Origin: NORP240 sp942492445
Lineage (GTDB): Bacteria; Pseudomonadota; Gammaproteobacteria; Pseudomonadales; Pseudohongiellaceae
Direction of reading: 5' to 3'
Length of the DNA: 64,000 nt
Assembly: GCA_942492445.1 (NCBI GenBank)
Contig: CALOEW010000089.1
Coordinates: forward strand, 37,834 to 101,833
Part shown: in pieces, positions 35,432 through 44,420 of the stretch
Layout of the letters: every line of letters starts with the position of its first letter
How positions within the stretch are numbered: the stretch's first letter is position 1
Program-made: the position numbers and the translations under genes
Notes under the pieces: model-generated
Database searches by the model: none
Seen by the model: the letters and a program-made list of their open reading frames with translations, nothing else
Told to the model about the DNA's origin: nothing

Positions 35432-36139
35432 TTATGTATTAAGTGGAAAAAATCGTGTCAGCTTCCGATTCTCCGGATCAAAACAGACAAACCCACTGGT
35501 GTGGGCCGAGGCAAAGCGACTCAATACGCAGTCCGGATTACCGGATCCGGGTAACTCTCCAAGCAATTTCCTGGCGTCATCCCTGACCCCCGCTTCACGT
35601 CTGAAAATCGCCCGCCCACGTTCAGGGATAGGTGAAAATTTTTCAGTCTGTATAAAAAGCGGATCACCGATAAATTGACTGCGCAAATTGGCAACTTCAG
35701 CACCAAAGTCTGATTCGGGCAGCTCCGTGTACAGCATCTTGGGCCAGGATCCGGGGAACGAGGCTATGTCTCGGAAGTCCCTGCCGTAAGCTTCGAATTC
35801 CCTGGCAGCCAGGCTGTAGAATGTGTCGTAGGCAAACACCACGGCAATCGGCCGGGCCTGGTAGACAACCCAGACGCCCGCAGCCATACACGCGACCTGC
35901 AAGGCAGCGATACAGCCCAGGTCAAATTTCAGGCCCGGCTTGCCTGCCTTGAATACAATCAGGGTGAGCAATGGACCCAGGATCACATCGACTCCCATGA
36001 CCAGTTTCAATCCTGCCCAACCGCCATCGACGTTGAACAGAATGCCCGGGTACCACAGCGCAATGATGATGCCAAGCAGACTGAAAAATACCATCAGGCT
36101 GATGGCGAGATGAATGCCAAATGCTTTCCATCTGGACAT
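35432..36139 (-). CDS. TfpX/TfpZ family type IV pilin accessory protein
   Basis: Required in Pseudomonas for assembly of particular pilin types. The 235-residue protein begins MSRWKAFGIHLAISL and carries the family blocks LWYPGILFNVDGGW, GVDVILGPLLTLIVFKAGKPGLKFDL in three or four membrane helices, then a periplasmic C-terminal domain with two cysteines. The ATG at 36139 is chosen because a near-perfect AAAGGAGG lies 8 bp upstream, in preference to one 10 codons earlier. It is opposite in direction to the pilin and pilB genes and separated from the pilins by repeats. Confidence 0.9.
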   Translation of the reverse strand: MSRWKAFGIHLAISLMVFFSLLGIIIALWYPGILFNVDGGWAGLKLVMGVDVILGPLLTLIVFKAGKPGLKFDLGCIAALQVACMAAGVWVVYQARPIAVVFAYDTFYSLAAREFEAYGRDFRDIASFPGSWPKMLYTELPESDFGAEVANLRSQFIGDPLFIQTEKFSPIPERGRAIFRREAGVRDDARKLLGELPGSGNPDCVLSRFASAHTSGFVCFDPENRKLTRFFPLNT

Positions 36140-36309
36140 TACAGCATCCTCCTTTCGATACAGTTTCATTGGAATTCCTGATTAATTGGGAATATTAATC
36201 TATAGTTAGTTTGACATTAGGTTATCGAGTTCAAATTTCCAGATGATTCCTGGCTGACGACAGGAACAACGGGAGACTATCCAGGTTTTCGTCGCATTTG
36301 AGCCGAGGT

Positions 36310-38004
36310 ATGAATTCCGACATTTCAGGACTGGCAGAATACCTTGTCAAACAGGGTGATTTGACACAAACCCAGGCTGTCAACGCCATGCGCGAAGCCA
36401 GGATCCAGTCCAGCACATTCATCGGACAATGCCATACTGACAAACTGGTCGACCAGGGTGTTCTGGCCGCCGCCATTTCAGTTGTCTTCGGCCTGCCTTT
36501 GCTGGATCTGGATTCCTGTGTTCCGTCACTGCCCCCGGACCGGCTCGTGACCCGCACATTGCTGGAAAAGACCGTTACCCTGCCCCTCGGCTACCGGGGT
36601 AACCAGCTGGTACTGGCTGTTTCCGATCCCAGCCAGAGCCAGGTCATCCGGGAGATTGAATTTCATAGCGGGAAATCAGCCGATCTGGTAATTGTCGCAC
36701 GGGAGCAGCTGATCAATGCGATCAGAAGACTGAGCACCGGAAACAGGACAGCTTCAGAATTCCAACCAGAACACCGCGGCCGGCGACCACCTGAAGCGGA
36801 GTTGCTGCGTGACCGGCCCGGCAACCGTGCCAGCCCCGCTGGGGACAGCGAGGCCCCCGTGATCAGGGCGGTCAATAAGCTACTGCTTGAAGCAACGGAT
36901 CTCAATGCCTCCGATATTCATATCGAGCCCTATGAAAAGATTTTCCGGATCAGAATTCGCGTCGATGGGATACTCAGGGAGTTCGCCAGCCCACCAATTC
37001 ATCTGGCCGGTCGCTTGATTTCCCGGCTCAAAATTATGGCGCATCTGGACATATCCGAACGACGCCTGCCTCAGGACGGACGCATCAGGCTGCACCGTGA
37101 TGGCCAGCGTTCCGTGGACTTCCGGATCAGCACGTTGCCGACCCTGTGGGGAGAAAAAACAGTGCTGCGGGTGATGGATCCGCTGCGGGCGCAACTGGAA
37201 ATTGAACAACTGGGCTTCGACGCCGCCCAGATGAACCTGGTTCGGGAGGCATTGGACAAGCCTCAGGGTCTGGTTCTGGTGACCGGACCGACAGGAAGCG
37301 GTAAAACCGTCACGCTCTACAGTGCCCTGGCCCGGCTAAACGACTCCACACGTAATATTTCCACTGCCGAGGATCCTGTGGAACTGAACCTCGCAGGAAT
37401 CAATCAGGTCCAGGTGAAGCCTGCCGTCGGCCTCGGTTTCTCCGAGGCGCTGCGGGCATTCCTGCGCCAGGACCCCGATGTCATCATGGTTGGGGAAATC
37501 CGCGATCGGGAAACCGTAGACATTGCAGTGAAGGCGGCACAGACCGGGCATCTGGTACTGTCGACCCTGCACACCAACAGCGCCGCGGAAACGCTTGCGC
37601 GACTCCTGGGCATGGGTATTGAGCCCTACAACGTAGTATCGTCGTTGTCTCTGATCATCGCCCAGCGACTGGCCCGAAAACTCTGCGAACAGTGCCGGGA
37701 ACCGGCCCAGGGGATGGCCGAGTTTCTGCAGCGACAACAGGTGGATGAAGACCTGATCGAGCGGGGCAGGTTCTATAAAGCCGGAGGTTGCGATCACTGT
37801 CACGAAGGGTATCGGGGCAGAATCGGGATCTATGAAGTAGTTCCCATTTCTGAACCGTTGTCCCGTACTATCATTGCGGGTGGAAATTCCATGGACATTG
37901 CTGCACAGGCGCGAAAGGCGGGCTACTCGAGCCTTCGCCAGTCAGCACTGATGAGGATGGCAGACGGACACACAAGTCTCGACGAGGTCATCAGAATAAC
38001 CTAG
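36310..38004 (+). CDS. pilB: type IV pilus extension ATPase PilB
   Basis: Hexameric motor that drives pilin polymerisation. From the ATG at 36310 the protein has 564 residues: an N-terminal GSPII_E-N domain, then Walker A GPTGSGKTVTL, the Asp box region STAEDPVELNL, Walker B-like DPDVIMVGEIRD, the His box GHLVLSTLHTN, and a tetracysteine zinc site (CEQC and CDHC). All are intact. A TTG four codons upstream is an alternative start. First gene of the pilBCD-coaE-yacG operon. Confidence 0.96.
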   Translation: MNSDISGLAEYLVKQGDLTQTQAVNAMREARIQSSTFIGQCHTDKLVDQGVLAAAISVVFGLPLLDLDSCVPSLPPDRLVTRTLLEKTVTLPLGYRGNQLVLAVSDPSQSQVIREIEFHSGKSADLVIVAREQLINAIRRLSTGNRTASEFQPEHRGRRPPEAELLRDRPGNRASPAGDSEAPVIRAVNKLLLEATDLNASDIHIEPYEKIFRIRIRVDGILREFASPPIHLAGRLISRLKIMAHLDISERRLPQDGRIRLHRDGQRSVDFRISTLPTLWGEKTVLRVMDPLRAQLEIEQLGFDAAQMNLVREALDKPQGLVLVTGPTGSGKTVTLYSALARLNDSTRNISTAEDPVELNLAGINQVQVKPAVGLGFSEALRAFLRQDPDVIMVGEIRDRETVDIAVKAAQTGHLVLSTLHTNSAAETLARLLGMGIEPYNVVSSLSLIIAQRLARKLCEQCREPAQGMAEFLQRQQVDEDLIERGRFYKAGGCDHCHEGYRGRIGIYEVVPISEPLSRTIIAGGNSMDIAAQARKAGYSSLRQSALMRMADGHTSLDEVIRIT

Positions 38005-38111
38005 GAAATCATTGACGCCGGCACTAGTCAACAACAGCGCTGAACCGGGCAGCCGCGGAGCCAGACAACCCTCCGCTCCTGCCTGTTGCAACTAAAGACT
38101 CGAGGTATTCC

Positions 38112-39329
38112 ATGGCAACTCAAGCCGTACAAGCAATTTATATCTGGCACGGTACCGACAAGAACGGTAACAAGACCAACGGGGAAGCCCCGGGGACAAG
38201 CCAGGCACTGGTAAAGGCGCAGCTGCGGAAACAGGGTATTGTTGCCACCCGTGTCAAGCGCAAGCCAAAAGCCCTGTTCAAAAAGAGAAGACAGAAAATC
38301 AAGCCCATGGACGTTGCCATTTTCACACGGCAACTGGCGACGATGATGAAAGCAGGTATTCCCCTGGTGCAGGCTTTCGAGATCGTGGGTGACAGCCTGG
38401 ACAACGCATCCATGCGGGATCTGGTGACCAAGATCAGGGACGACGTGGCTGCCGGTAACAACTTTGCAGACAGCATCCGCAAGCACCCCCGCTACTTTGA
38501 CGATCTGTTCTGTAATCTGGTCGAATCCGGTGAGCAGTCAGGTGCTCTGGAAACCATGCTGGACCGACTGGCAAGCTACAAGGAAAAATCGGAAGCCCTG
38601 AAATCCAAGATCCGGAAAGCCATGAACTACCCGATTGCGGTGGTTCTGGTGGCGATAATCGTAACAGGTATACTGCTGGTCAAGGTTGTCCCCCAGTTTG
38701 CTGAAACGTTTACCAGCTTCGGCGCTGATTTACCCAGCTTCACCCTGTTCGTTCTGGGACTTTCCGACCTGGCAATTGCACATTGGTGGAAAATAGTAAT
38801 CGCCATGATTGGCCTGGGATTTCTGTACAAGGAGGCCATGGTACGGTCCCGAAAGTTCCGGGCAGCTGTCGAAAAGACGTCTCTGAAATTGCCGGTTATC
38901 GGTCCTATTCTCAATAATTCCTGTTATGCCCGCTTTACACGGACTCTCTCGACCACTTTCGCCGCCGGTGTCCCCCTGGTTGATGCATTGGAATCTGTGG
39001 CTGGCGCAGCCGGAAACATTGTCTACTACAGGGCTACCAGGCGCATAAGAGATGATGTCGCCACCGGTCAGCAACTGGCTTTTTCCATCCGCAACACCGG
39101 CCTGTTTCCGATTATGGTTACGCAGATGATAGGAATTGGTGAAGAGTCTGGCTCTTTGGACGATATGCTCGATAAGTGTGCCAACTATTACGAGGCCGAA
39201 GTCGATAATGCTGTGGGTGGACTCACCGCACTGATGGAACCGATCATCATGTCGATACTGGGTGTTCTGGTAGGCGGCCTCATGATAGCGATGTACCTTC
39301 CCATCTTTCAACTTGGCCAGGTCGTGTAA
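38112..39329 (+). CDS. pilC: type IV pilus inner membrane platform protein PilC
   Basis: Platform protein contacting PilB during pilus extension. The 405-residue protein has two repeated cytoplasmic GspF domains, starting at FTRQLATMMKAGIPLVQAFE (about 74-93) and FTRTLSTTFAAGVPLVDALE (about 277-296), and three transmembrane helices. The N-terminus (IYIWHGTDKNGNK) matches PilC. It follows pilB by 107 bp and precedes pilD by 15 bp. Confidence 0.96.
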   Translation: MATQAVQAIYIWHGTDKNGNKTNGEAPGTSQALVKAQLRKQGIVATRVKRKPKALFKKRRQKIKPMDVAIFTRQLATMMKAGIPLVQAFEIVGDSLDNASMRDLVTKIRDDVAAGNNFADSIRKHPRYFDDLFCNLVESGEQSGALETMLDRLASYKEKSEALKSKIRKAMNYPIAVVLVAIIVTGILLVKVVPQFAETFTSFGADLPSFTLFVLGLSDLAIAHWWKIVIAMIGLGFLYKEAMVRSRKFRAAVEKTSLKLPVIGPILNNSCYARFTRTLSTTFAAGVPLVDALESVAGAAGNIVYYRATRRIRDDVATGQQLAFSIRNTGLFPIMVTQMIGIGEESGSLDDMLDKCANYYEAEVDNAVGGLTALMEPIIMSILGVLVGGLMIAMYLPIFQLGQVV

Positions 39330-39344
39330 AACCGAACTCAGTAG

Positions 39345-40244
39345 ATGACGTTTTTTCAACTCCTGTCGACCAGCACACCGTTGCTGGTCGTTTCGTGTCT
39401 GGTGCTGGGGCTTCTGGTCGGCAGCTTTCTCAACGTGGTTGTCTATCGCGTGCCCATTATTCTTTACCGGGAATGGACCGCTCAGTGCCAGGAACTGCTG
39501 GAACTGGAGGAGATAAAACCGGAGGGGGCCGACAAGGCAGCGGAATTTGCTACGTTCAACCTGCTGAAGCCTGACTCGCACTGCCCGGAATGTAAGCATA
39601 AAATCTCTGCCCTGGAGAACATCCCGGTAATCAGCTACCTGGTTCTGAGGGGGAAATGTTCCCAATGCAGAACCCCGATATCTGCCAGGTACCCGGGCGT
39701 CGAGTTGACTACCGGTCTGATGTCAGGTCTGGTGGGGTGGACTTTTGGCGCCAGCGGGCTGACTATCGCCCTGCTGATGTTCTCCTGGTGTCTCATCGCA
39801 CTCACTCTTATTGATTACGACGAACAGTTGTTGCCTGACAATATTACCCTTCCTCTCCTTTGGGGCGGCCTGCTGGTAAACACACTTGACCTGGGATTGG
39901 GTATCTCCCTTCGTGATGCCGTCATTGGCGCCATGGCCGGTTATGGTGTGCTGTGGTGCTTCTACTGGTCATTCAAGCTGCTGACCGGCAAGGAGGGCAT
40001 GGGCTATGGTGATTTCAAGTTACTCGCGGCGCTGGGTGCCTGGCTTGGATGGCAGAGCCTGCTGCCTGTCATCATACTGTCCTCTCTGGTAGGCGCGGGA
40101 TTCGGCGTTCTTAATGTGCTGATTACGAAACGCGACAAGTCCGCCCCAATGCCATTTGGGCCATTTCTGGCAGGCGCGGGTTTCATCATGCTCCTCTGGG
40201 GGCCCCAGATTTCGGAACTCTACCGGCAGACTTTCCTGCTCTGA
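39345..40244 (+). CDS. pilD: prepilin peptidase/N-methyltransferase PilD
   Basis: Membrane aspartic protease that cleaves and methylates prepilins, including the two encoded here. The 299-residue protein has two zinc CxxC pairs (CPECKH and CSQCRT, about 80-107) typical of bifunctional enzymes, and catalytic aspartates in LIDYDEQLLPD and GMGYGDFKLL. About eight hydrophobic segments. It is cotranscribed with pilC. Confidence 0.96.
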   Translation: MTFFQLLSTSTPLLVVSCLVLGLLVGSFLNVVVYRVPIILYREWTAQCQELLELEEIKPEGADKAAEFATFNLLKPDSHCPECKHKISALENIPVISYLVLRGKCSQCRTPISARYPGVELTTGLMSGLVGWTFGASGLTIALLMFSWCLIALTLIDYDEQLLPDNITLPLLWGGLLVNTLDLGLGISLRDAVIGAMAGYGVLWCFYWSFKLLTGKEGMGYGDFKLLAALGAWLGWQSLLPVIILSSLVGAGFGVLNVLITKRDKSAPMPFGPFLAGAGFIMLLWGPQISELYRQTFLL

Positions 40245-40288
40245 GTCTGCTAGCATAACCTTTGTGTCCTTCCAGAAGGTTAGTTTTC

Positions 40289-40882
40289 ATGCGGGTAGTC
40301 GGCCTGACCGGTGGCATAGGCAGTGGTAAGTCGACGGTTGCTGACCTGTTCAGCGAATGCGGCATTGACATTATCGACGCCGATCTGATTGCCCGTGAAG
40401 TCGTCATGCCGGGGGAACCGGCGCTACAGCAGATTGTCGATCACTTTGGCAGTAACATCCTCGATAAGCATGGTTGTCTGCGTCGCCATTTTTTAAGAGA
40501 ACTGATTTTCGCAAACCCCAGAGAACGCAATTGGCTTGAACAATTGCTGCATCCTCTGATCAATGAGCGGATCAGGAATCGCCTGTCCACATCCCGGTCT
40601 CCCTATTGCATACTCATGTCTCCACTGTTACTGGAAACCGGCCAGAAGGAACTGATCGACAGGGTACTTGTCGTGGATGCCAGCAGAGAAACGCAGTTAC
40701 AACGCGCCATGGCGCGTGACGATAGCTCCAGGAAAACTATTGAAGCAATTCTCGATGCCCAGTTGAGCCGGCAAGCCCGCCTTGAAGCAGCAGACGATGT
40801 GATTCAGAATGATGGGCACATTGATGAGCTGAAAGCACAGGTTGAGGCACTAAACGGTAGATACCTGTCACTGTCAGCGTGA
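40289..40882 (+). CDS. coaE: dephospho-CoA kinase
   Basis: Last step of coenzyme A synthesis, phosphorylating the 3' hydroxyl of dephospho-CoA. The 197-residue protein has the P-loop GGIGSGKST at residues 8-16 and the DADLIAREVV substrate segment. The ATG at 40289 with AAGG upstream is chosen; the frame is open to 40262. Its place after pilD agrees with the ancestral pilD-coaE-yacG order. Confidence 0.95.
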   Translation: MRVVGLTGGIGSGKSTVADLFSECGIDIIDADLIAREVVMPGEPALQQIVDHFGSNILDKHGCLRRHFLRELIFANPRERNWLEQLLHPLINERIRNRLSTSRSPYCILMSPLLLETGQKELIDRVLVVDASRETQLQRAMARDDSSRKTIEAILDAQLSRQARLEAADDVIQNDGHIDELKAQVEALNGRYLSLSA

Positions 40883-40905
40883 ATAAAAGTGCCAGGAGAT
40901 TCCCT

Positions 40906-41115
40906 ATGACTTCTGAGAAATCGGTAAACTGTCCGACCTGCTTTAAAAAAGTCACCTGGGTTGCGGCAAATACGTATCGACCATTCTGTTCCGAGCGGTG
41001 CAAGTTACTCGACCTTGGTGACTGGGCCAACGACAAATTTGTGATTCCCGGCGAACCAGTTTCCATCCATCAGGACGAGCTGCCAGATTCCGATCCGGAA
41101 GACTACCCGGGCTGA
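40906..41115 (+). CDS. yacG: DNA gyrase inhibitor YacG
   Basis: Small zinc protein that binds GyrB and inhibits DNA gyrase in E. coli. The 69-residue product has the four zinc cysteines, CPTC near the N-terminus and FCSERCK further on, with the acidic tail DSDPEDYPG. AGGAGATTCCCT before the ATG at 40906 decides the start; a GTG at 40879 overlapping coaE is less likely. zapD, which separates coaE and yacG in enterics, is missing. Confidence 0.93.
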   Translation: MTSEKSVNCPTCFKKVTWVAANTYRPFCSERCKLLDLGDWANDKFVIPGEPVSIHQDELPDSDPEDYPG

Positions 41116-41138
41116 ACGGGGCGATCTTGTCCTGCCAC

Positions 41139-41375
41139 TGCTGTCCCACATTAATTTGATAAATCAGGTAGCGTGAACCTTGCTTCCAGAAGTTTGAGAG
41201 GAGTCAGTTATTCGTGGATTCATGTACTTGTGGTTTCGAATCCCACGATAAGTGATTGAATGAGTAACGATTGAATGAGGCACGCTAGTTTCAAAAGAAG
41301 CGGCAACTTCAACCACACCACTGCGGATTTCTATAAGCCTTGACCACAAGCACCGAGCACCGGTCCAAAAAAAAT
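41139..41375 (-). repeat. dispersed repeat family, 3' half in reverse orientation
   Basis: Read on the minus strand, this stretch matches the 3' half of copies A and B, for example TGGACCGGTGCTCGGTGC, then CGAATAACTGACTCCTCTCA and a terminal GTGGGACAGCA. The 5' half, including the left hairpin arm, is missing. It lies back to back with full copy C. Confidence 0.65.
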
Positions 41376-41388
41376 TACACTCCGGGTC

Positions 41389-41920
41389 ATTGCTGTCCCA
41401 CAATATCATGACCGGAAGGCTTGCAGTGGCCTGAGTCCGGGTGCTTACAGCATTCATAATCCCTGTAAGACATGAACTTGAGATTGTTACACGACCAACA
41501 ATACATTGGCGTGCGATAAATTTTCCGGGATCGCACCGCTCCAGGGGAGTCTGATCCTCCGCAACTTACACCCCTCCGGGGTTCCCTCTCTCGGTCGCAA
41601 GCCCTGGAGGACGGTCTTGCTCGGTCGGTCGGTGCTGCGTTTTTATTGCTCCGTCCTCAGACTCCCCTGGACCGGTGCTCAGTGCTCGAATAGACCCAGA
41701 AGCGCAATTCGTTGGAAAAGCCGGTATTCATCGGTAGTTCCTCTGTTGGGAGTTAATCGAGGCATTCGGTCCACTGCCACGAGAATTCTGCACTTAGCCA
41801 AAGCGTGGCCGCTCGAAACCACGAATAACTGACTCCCCTCAAAACTCTGGAAACAAAACTGCACGCTATCTGAATTTCAAATCCAGTACTTGCTACTTTC
41901 TAAAAATATGGGACAGCAAT
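41389..41920 (+). repeat. dispersed repeat family, copy C
   Basis: 532 bp bounded by perfect 12-bp terminal inverted repeats ATTGCTGTCCCA (41389-41400) and TGGGACAGCAAT (41909-41920). Inside, 41533-41554 and 41657-41678 are 22-bp inverted arms with a single central mismatch, and GTGCGAT/ATCGCAC (41511-41517, 41530-41536) forms a competing small hairpin. No transposase or other credible coding sequence is present, so it looks like a non-autonomous element. Confidence 0.88.
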
Positions 41921-41944
41921 GTTGTCCTGTATTAAATTTCATCG

Positions 41945-41985
41945 CTGTCCCGCAATTTCATGACCGGAGAGCTATCTGAAACCTT
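41945..41985 (+). repeat. dispersed repeat family, 5' end fragment
   Basis: CGCTGTCCCGCAATTTCATG followed by ACCGGAGAGC repeats the first about 30 bases of copies A to C just beyond copy C. It ends next to the stop codon of the unknown secreted protein at 41995. Confidence 0.55.
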
Positions 41986-41994
41986 AACAGGCTG

Positions 41995-43989
41995 CTACCA
42001 GGGGTAGGCCCCATTGATATCGGGCATTGGCATCCAAAGCATTTTGCCATTGGGAGAATCGAGTTCATTCTGCAGGAATACCAGCAGCAACTCACCATCA
42101 CGTGACAATCGGATCTTCCTGACCACATCACCCGGCGCCAGGCCCAGATCATATTTTTCCAGTAACAGGTGCGTGATCACGTCAAAGAAGAAAAGATGAT
42201 CTCCATCGGTAGCAATCAACAGATTGCCCTCGTGCCCAAAGGTCGCACTGACGGGCGAAGCACCCAGGTACCATTCTCCGTCGGGATTGTGATAGTCGAC
42301 AGGATCCAGGTCATGAATTGCAAATGGGGTAATGGTTTCGTTGTTGCCGTTGGGACATGCATAGGCCAGCCTGTCACCATTCGGAGACACATCGAAATCG
42401 GTACACCCGCTCCCTACCGGGATATCAGTTCCATCCACAAAGATGAATTCGTTAGTCTCGGGAAAAAACCCGAAAGTAGCCAGATTGGATTCTGTAGTAA
42501 GAAACACACGTTGCTGCACGCGGTCGTAAGCGACTCGAACGGGCGAGTCAAGCGGCAAACTGGGAACCACTGGCTCTGCGTCGCCATTGAGGATTCCCAT
42601 CCACAGACCGTTGACAGCCGGTGAGTCGCCCGGCGATCTGTCATGTAACAGAACAAACAGATTACCATCCTCTCCGGGCACGATATCGATCGGTGAATAC
42701 TGGCGCTCACCTTCAATGATCCTGTTGTAGCTGACAATGCCGGTATTCAATTCCAGCTTATACAGGCGCTCTGTTTCCGGATGCGTGGAGAAATAGACAA
42801 CATTGTTTTCATCATCCAGAGTAAGCTGATCCGGCTGCGTATTGAAATAGTATGAGTCCGCCGTCTCACCGGTAATCACGTTCCGCTCAACCAGCCTGTT
42901 TTTCGAAGAATCACCGATAAGCACCCAACCGTGGCAAAGCGGAATGAAATCCTGGGTTGGCTCGATTATCGCTGTCCCTCCCAGAGACGCAACAGTCGTG
43001 AGTGGTGGGGTTTCCGGCGAAGGTTCGAGGGAAACCAGTCGAAATTGTATGGATTGATTGCCACCGCTCACCAGGGTAAACACCATGTCCCACTGTTGGC
43101 CCTGAAAACTTACATTCGGTGCACTCAACAATCCGGAGCTGGAAGAAAAGATGGCTGGATTGCTAGAAGTTTGAGGCACTGAGGGAGCGTTGAAGGCATC
43201 ACAATTCAACAATTCCACGCCCGACAGTGAGCCCGAGGATCCGTTGTAAACAGGATTTACATCGGCATGAACCAGGGTGAAAATACTGTTGTCCAGATCA
43301 GTCAGGTAAAATCCGGCATCCACTATTCCCAACTCATCCACGCTGATGTCAGGGACCGTCAATCTGAATCCATCGAATACTGCCGAACTGTCATCAATAT
43401 CGGGAGCAGAACCGGGTGTGAATTCCAGTGTCGCAGCTTCCGTGTCGAAACGGGCTCCCTTGAATGAAGGGAACGTTTCCCCGGGAATTTCATCAGGCGT
43501 CCAGTCAGTGACAACCCGGAAGCCTGCATAGCGGCTGCTTTGCAGAATCGCATTAACCGGACCGGTGACATCAAGAACCACTTCTGCCATGCCGATGACA
43601 TCAAGACTCGATACCGGGACAGAAAATCCTGCTTTGTAATCAAACAGATCTATCGCCCCGTCATCGGCGAATGCGAAGATCTTTAGTGGAACACGCCCAC
43701 CCAGTGAATAGTACTCCAGCACCGGCATGCGCAGGGTTGCTCCGGACACGCTGCCGATGGCACCCAGATCGAAAGAGACACCCACTGCATCGATGTATTC
43801 CTGGCTGGTAACAGCGTAGCCTCCACTACTGAGGTAAGTGGCACGTACAGCCAGTTGCTGCTGCTCTTCATCAACATCCTTGCTGACCATGACGGCCTCA
43901 TCAACAGGCGATACGGTATCGGCAAGCGCCGGGACCGCCCCGGCCACAACGAGAAGTCCAGTGATTACAGTGGTTTTGAAATCTAGCAT
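41995..43989 (-). CDS. unknown secreted two-domain protein, C-terminal propeller-like
   Basis: A 664-residue exported protein with no family recognised. The ATG at 43989 gives a signal peptide (MLDFKTTVITGLLVVAGAVPALA). The first about 370 residues are beta-rich, with repeated Asp/Ser-rich strands that suggest one or two lectin- or CBM-like sandwiches. The last about 290 residues show regularly spaced strands (QPDQLTLDDENNVVYFST, SPIDIVPGEDGNLFVLL, CTDFDVSPNGDRLAYAC), the pattern of a YVTN/WD-like beta-propeller. Enclosed by repeats on both sides and located where E. coli has nothing between yacG and mutT, it looks like an insertion. Confidence 0.7.
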   Translation of the reverse strand: MLDFKTTVITGLLVVAGAVPALADTVSPVDEAVMVSKDVDEEQQQLAVRATYLSSGGYAVTSQEYIDAVGVSFDLGAIGSVSGATLRMPVLEYYSLGGRVPLKIFAFADDGAIDLFDYKAGFSVPVSSLDVIGMAEVVLDVTGPVNAILQSSRYAGFRVVTDWTPDEIPGETFPSFKGARFDTEAATLEFTPGSAPDIDDSSAVFDGFRLTVPDISVDELGIVDAGFYLTDLDNSIFTLVHADVNPVYNGSSGSLSGVELLNCDAFNAPSVPQTSSNPAIFSSSSGLLSAPNVSFQGQQWDMVFTLVSGGNQSIQFRLVSLEPSPETPPLTTVASLGGTAIIEPTQDFIPLCHGWVLIGDSSKNRLVERNVITGETADSYYFNTQPDQLTLDDENNVVYFSTHPETERLYKLELNTGIVSYNRIIEGERQYSPIDIVPGEDGNLFVLLHDRSPGDSPAVNGLWMGILNGDAEPVVPSLPLDSPVRVAYDRVQQRVFLTTESNLATFGFFPETNEFIFVDGTDIPVGSGCTDFDVSPNGDRLAYACPNGNNETITPFAIHDLDPVDYHNPDGEWYLGASPVSATFGHEGNLLIATDGDHLFFFDVITHLLLEKYDLGLAPGDVVRKIRLSRDGELLLVFLQNELDSPNGKMLWMPMPDINGAYPW

Positions 43990-44420
43990 AACGAATTCCC
44001 TTGCCGTCTCCGGTTGCCCTGCAGGATTACGGCCATTGGCCTGTTCCCCTTCGGACAGCGCCTGCAAATGCAATTTAGTGTCCTGAAATTATGCAATTTA
44101 TCCTACTTATTTCAAAGGGTTACAATCGAACGAAGAGTGATCTGCTTCACAATACGCGAGTAAAGACGGTGTATTGAAGCGTTGTGGGACTTAATCAGAG
44201 GTTCCTTGGTTTTTCCGGATGACACAGCATCCCTGCTCTCCCCCTACTCTGCTGTATCCGCCCCTGGCAGGAAATCTTTATTCTGGCACCGGTAGAAGCC
44301 GGCATACGCTTCGCTTGAAACCTCGTTGTCCGCAAAAACGGTGCCGCGACTGACTGGCCGGAACAGGCTCGGACCTATACCGTGCCACCTATTCCAGGAT
44401 TAATGGCCCGTTGCGGGTTC
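43990..44420. other. intergenic region, repeat half-copy only
   Basis: About 430 bp between the secreted protein and the Nudix/ThiE gene. Apart from the repeat half-copy at 44176-44207 no structure or convincing gene was seen. Confidence 0.4.
44176..44207 (+). repeat. half-copy of the 52-bp palindromic repeat
   Basis: GAAGCGTTGTGGGACTTAAT and CAGAGGTTCCTT match the right half of the palindrome at 34708-34759 (reverse complement) with two changes, in the same orientation as the half-copy at 4573. Confidence 0.65.
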
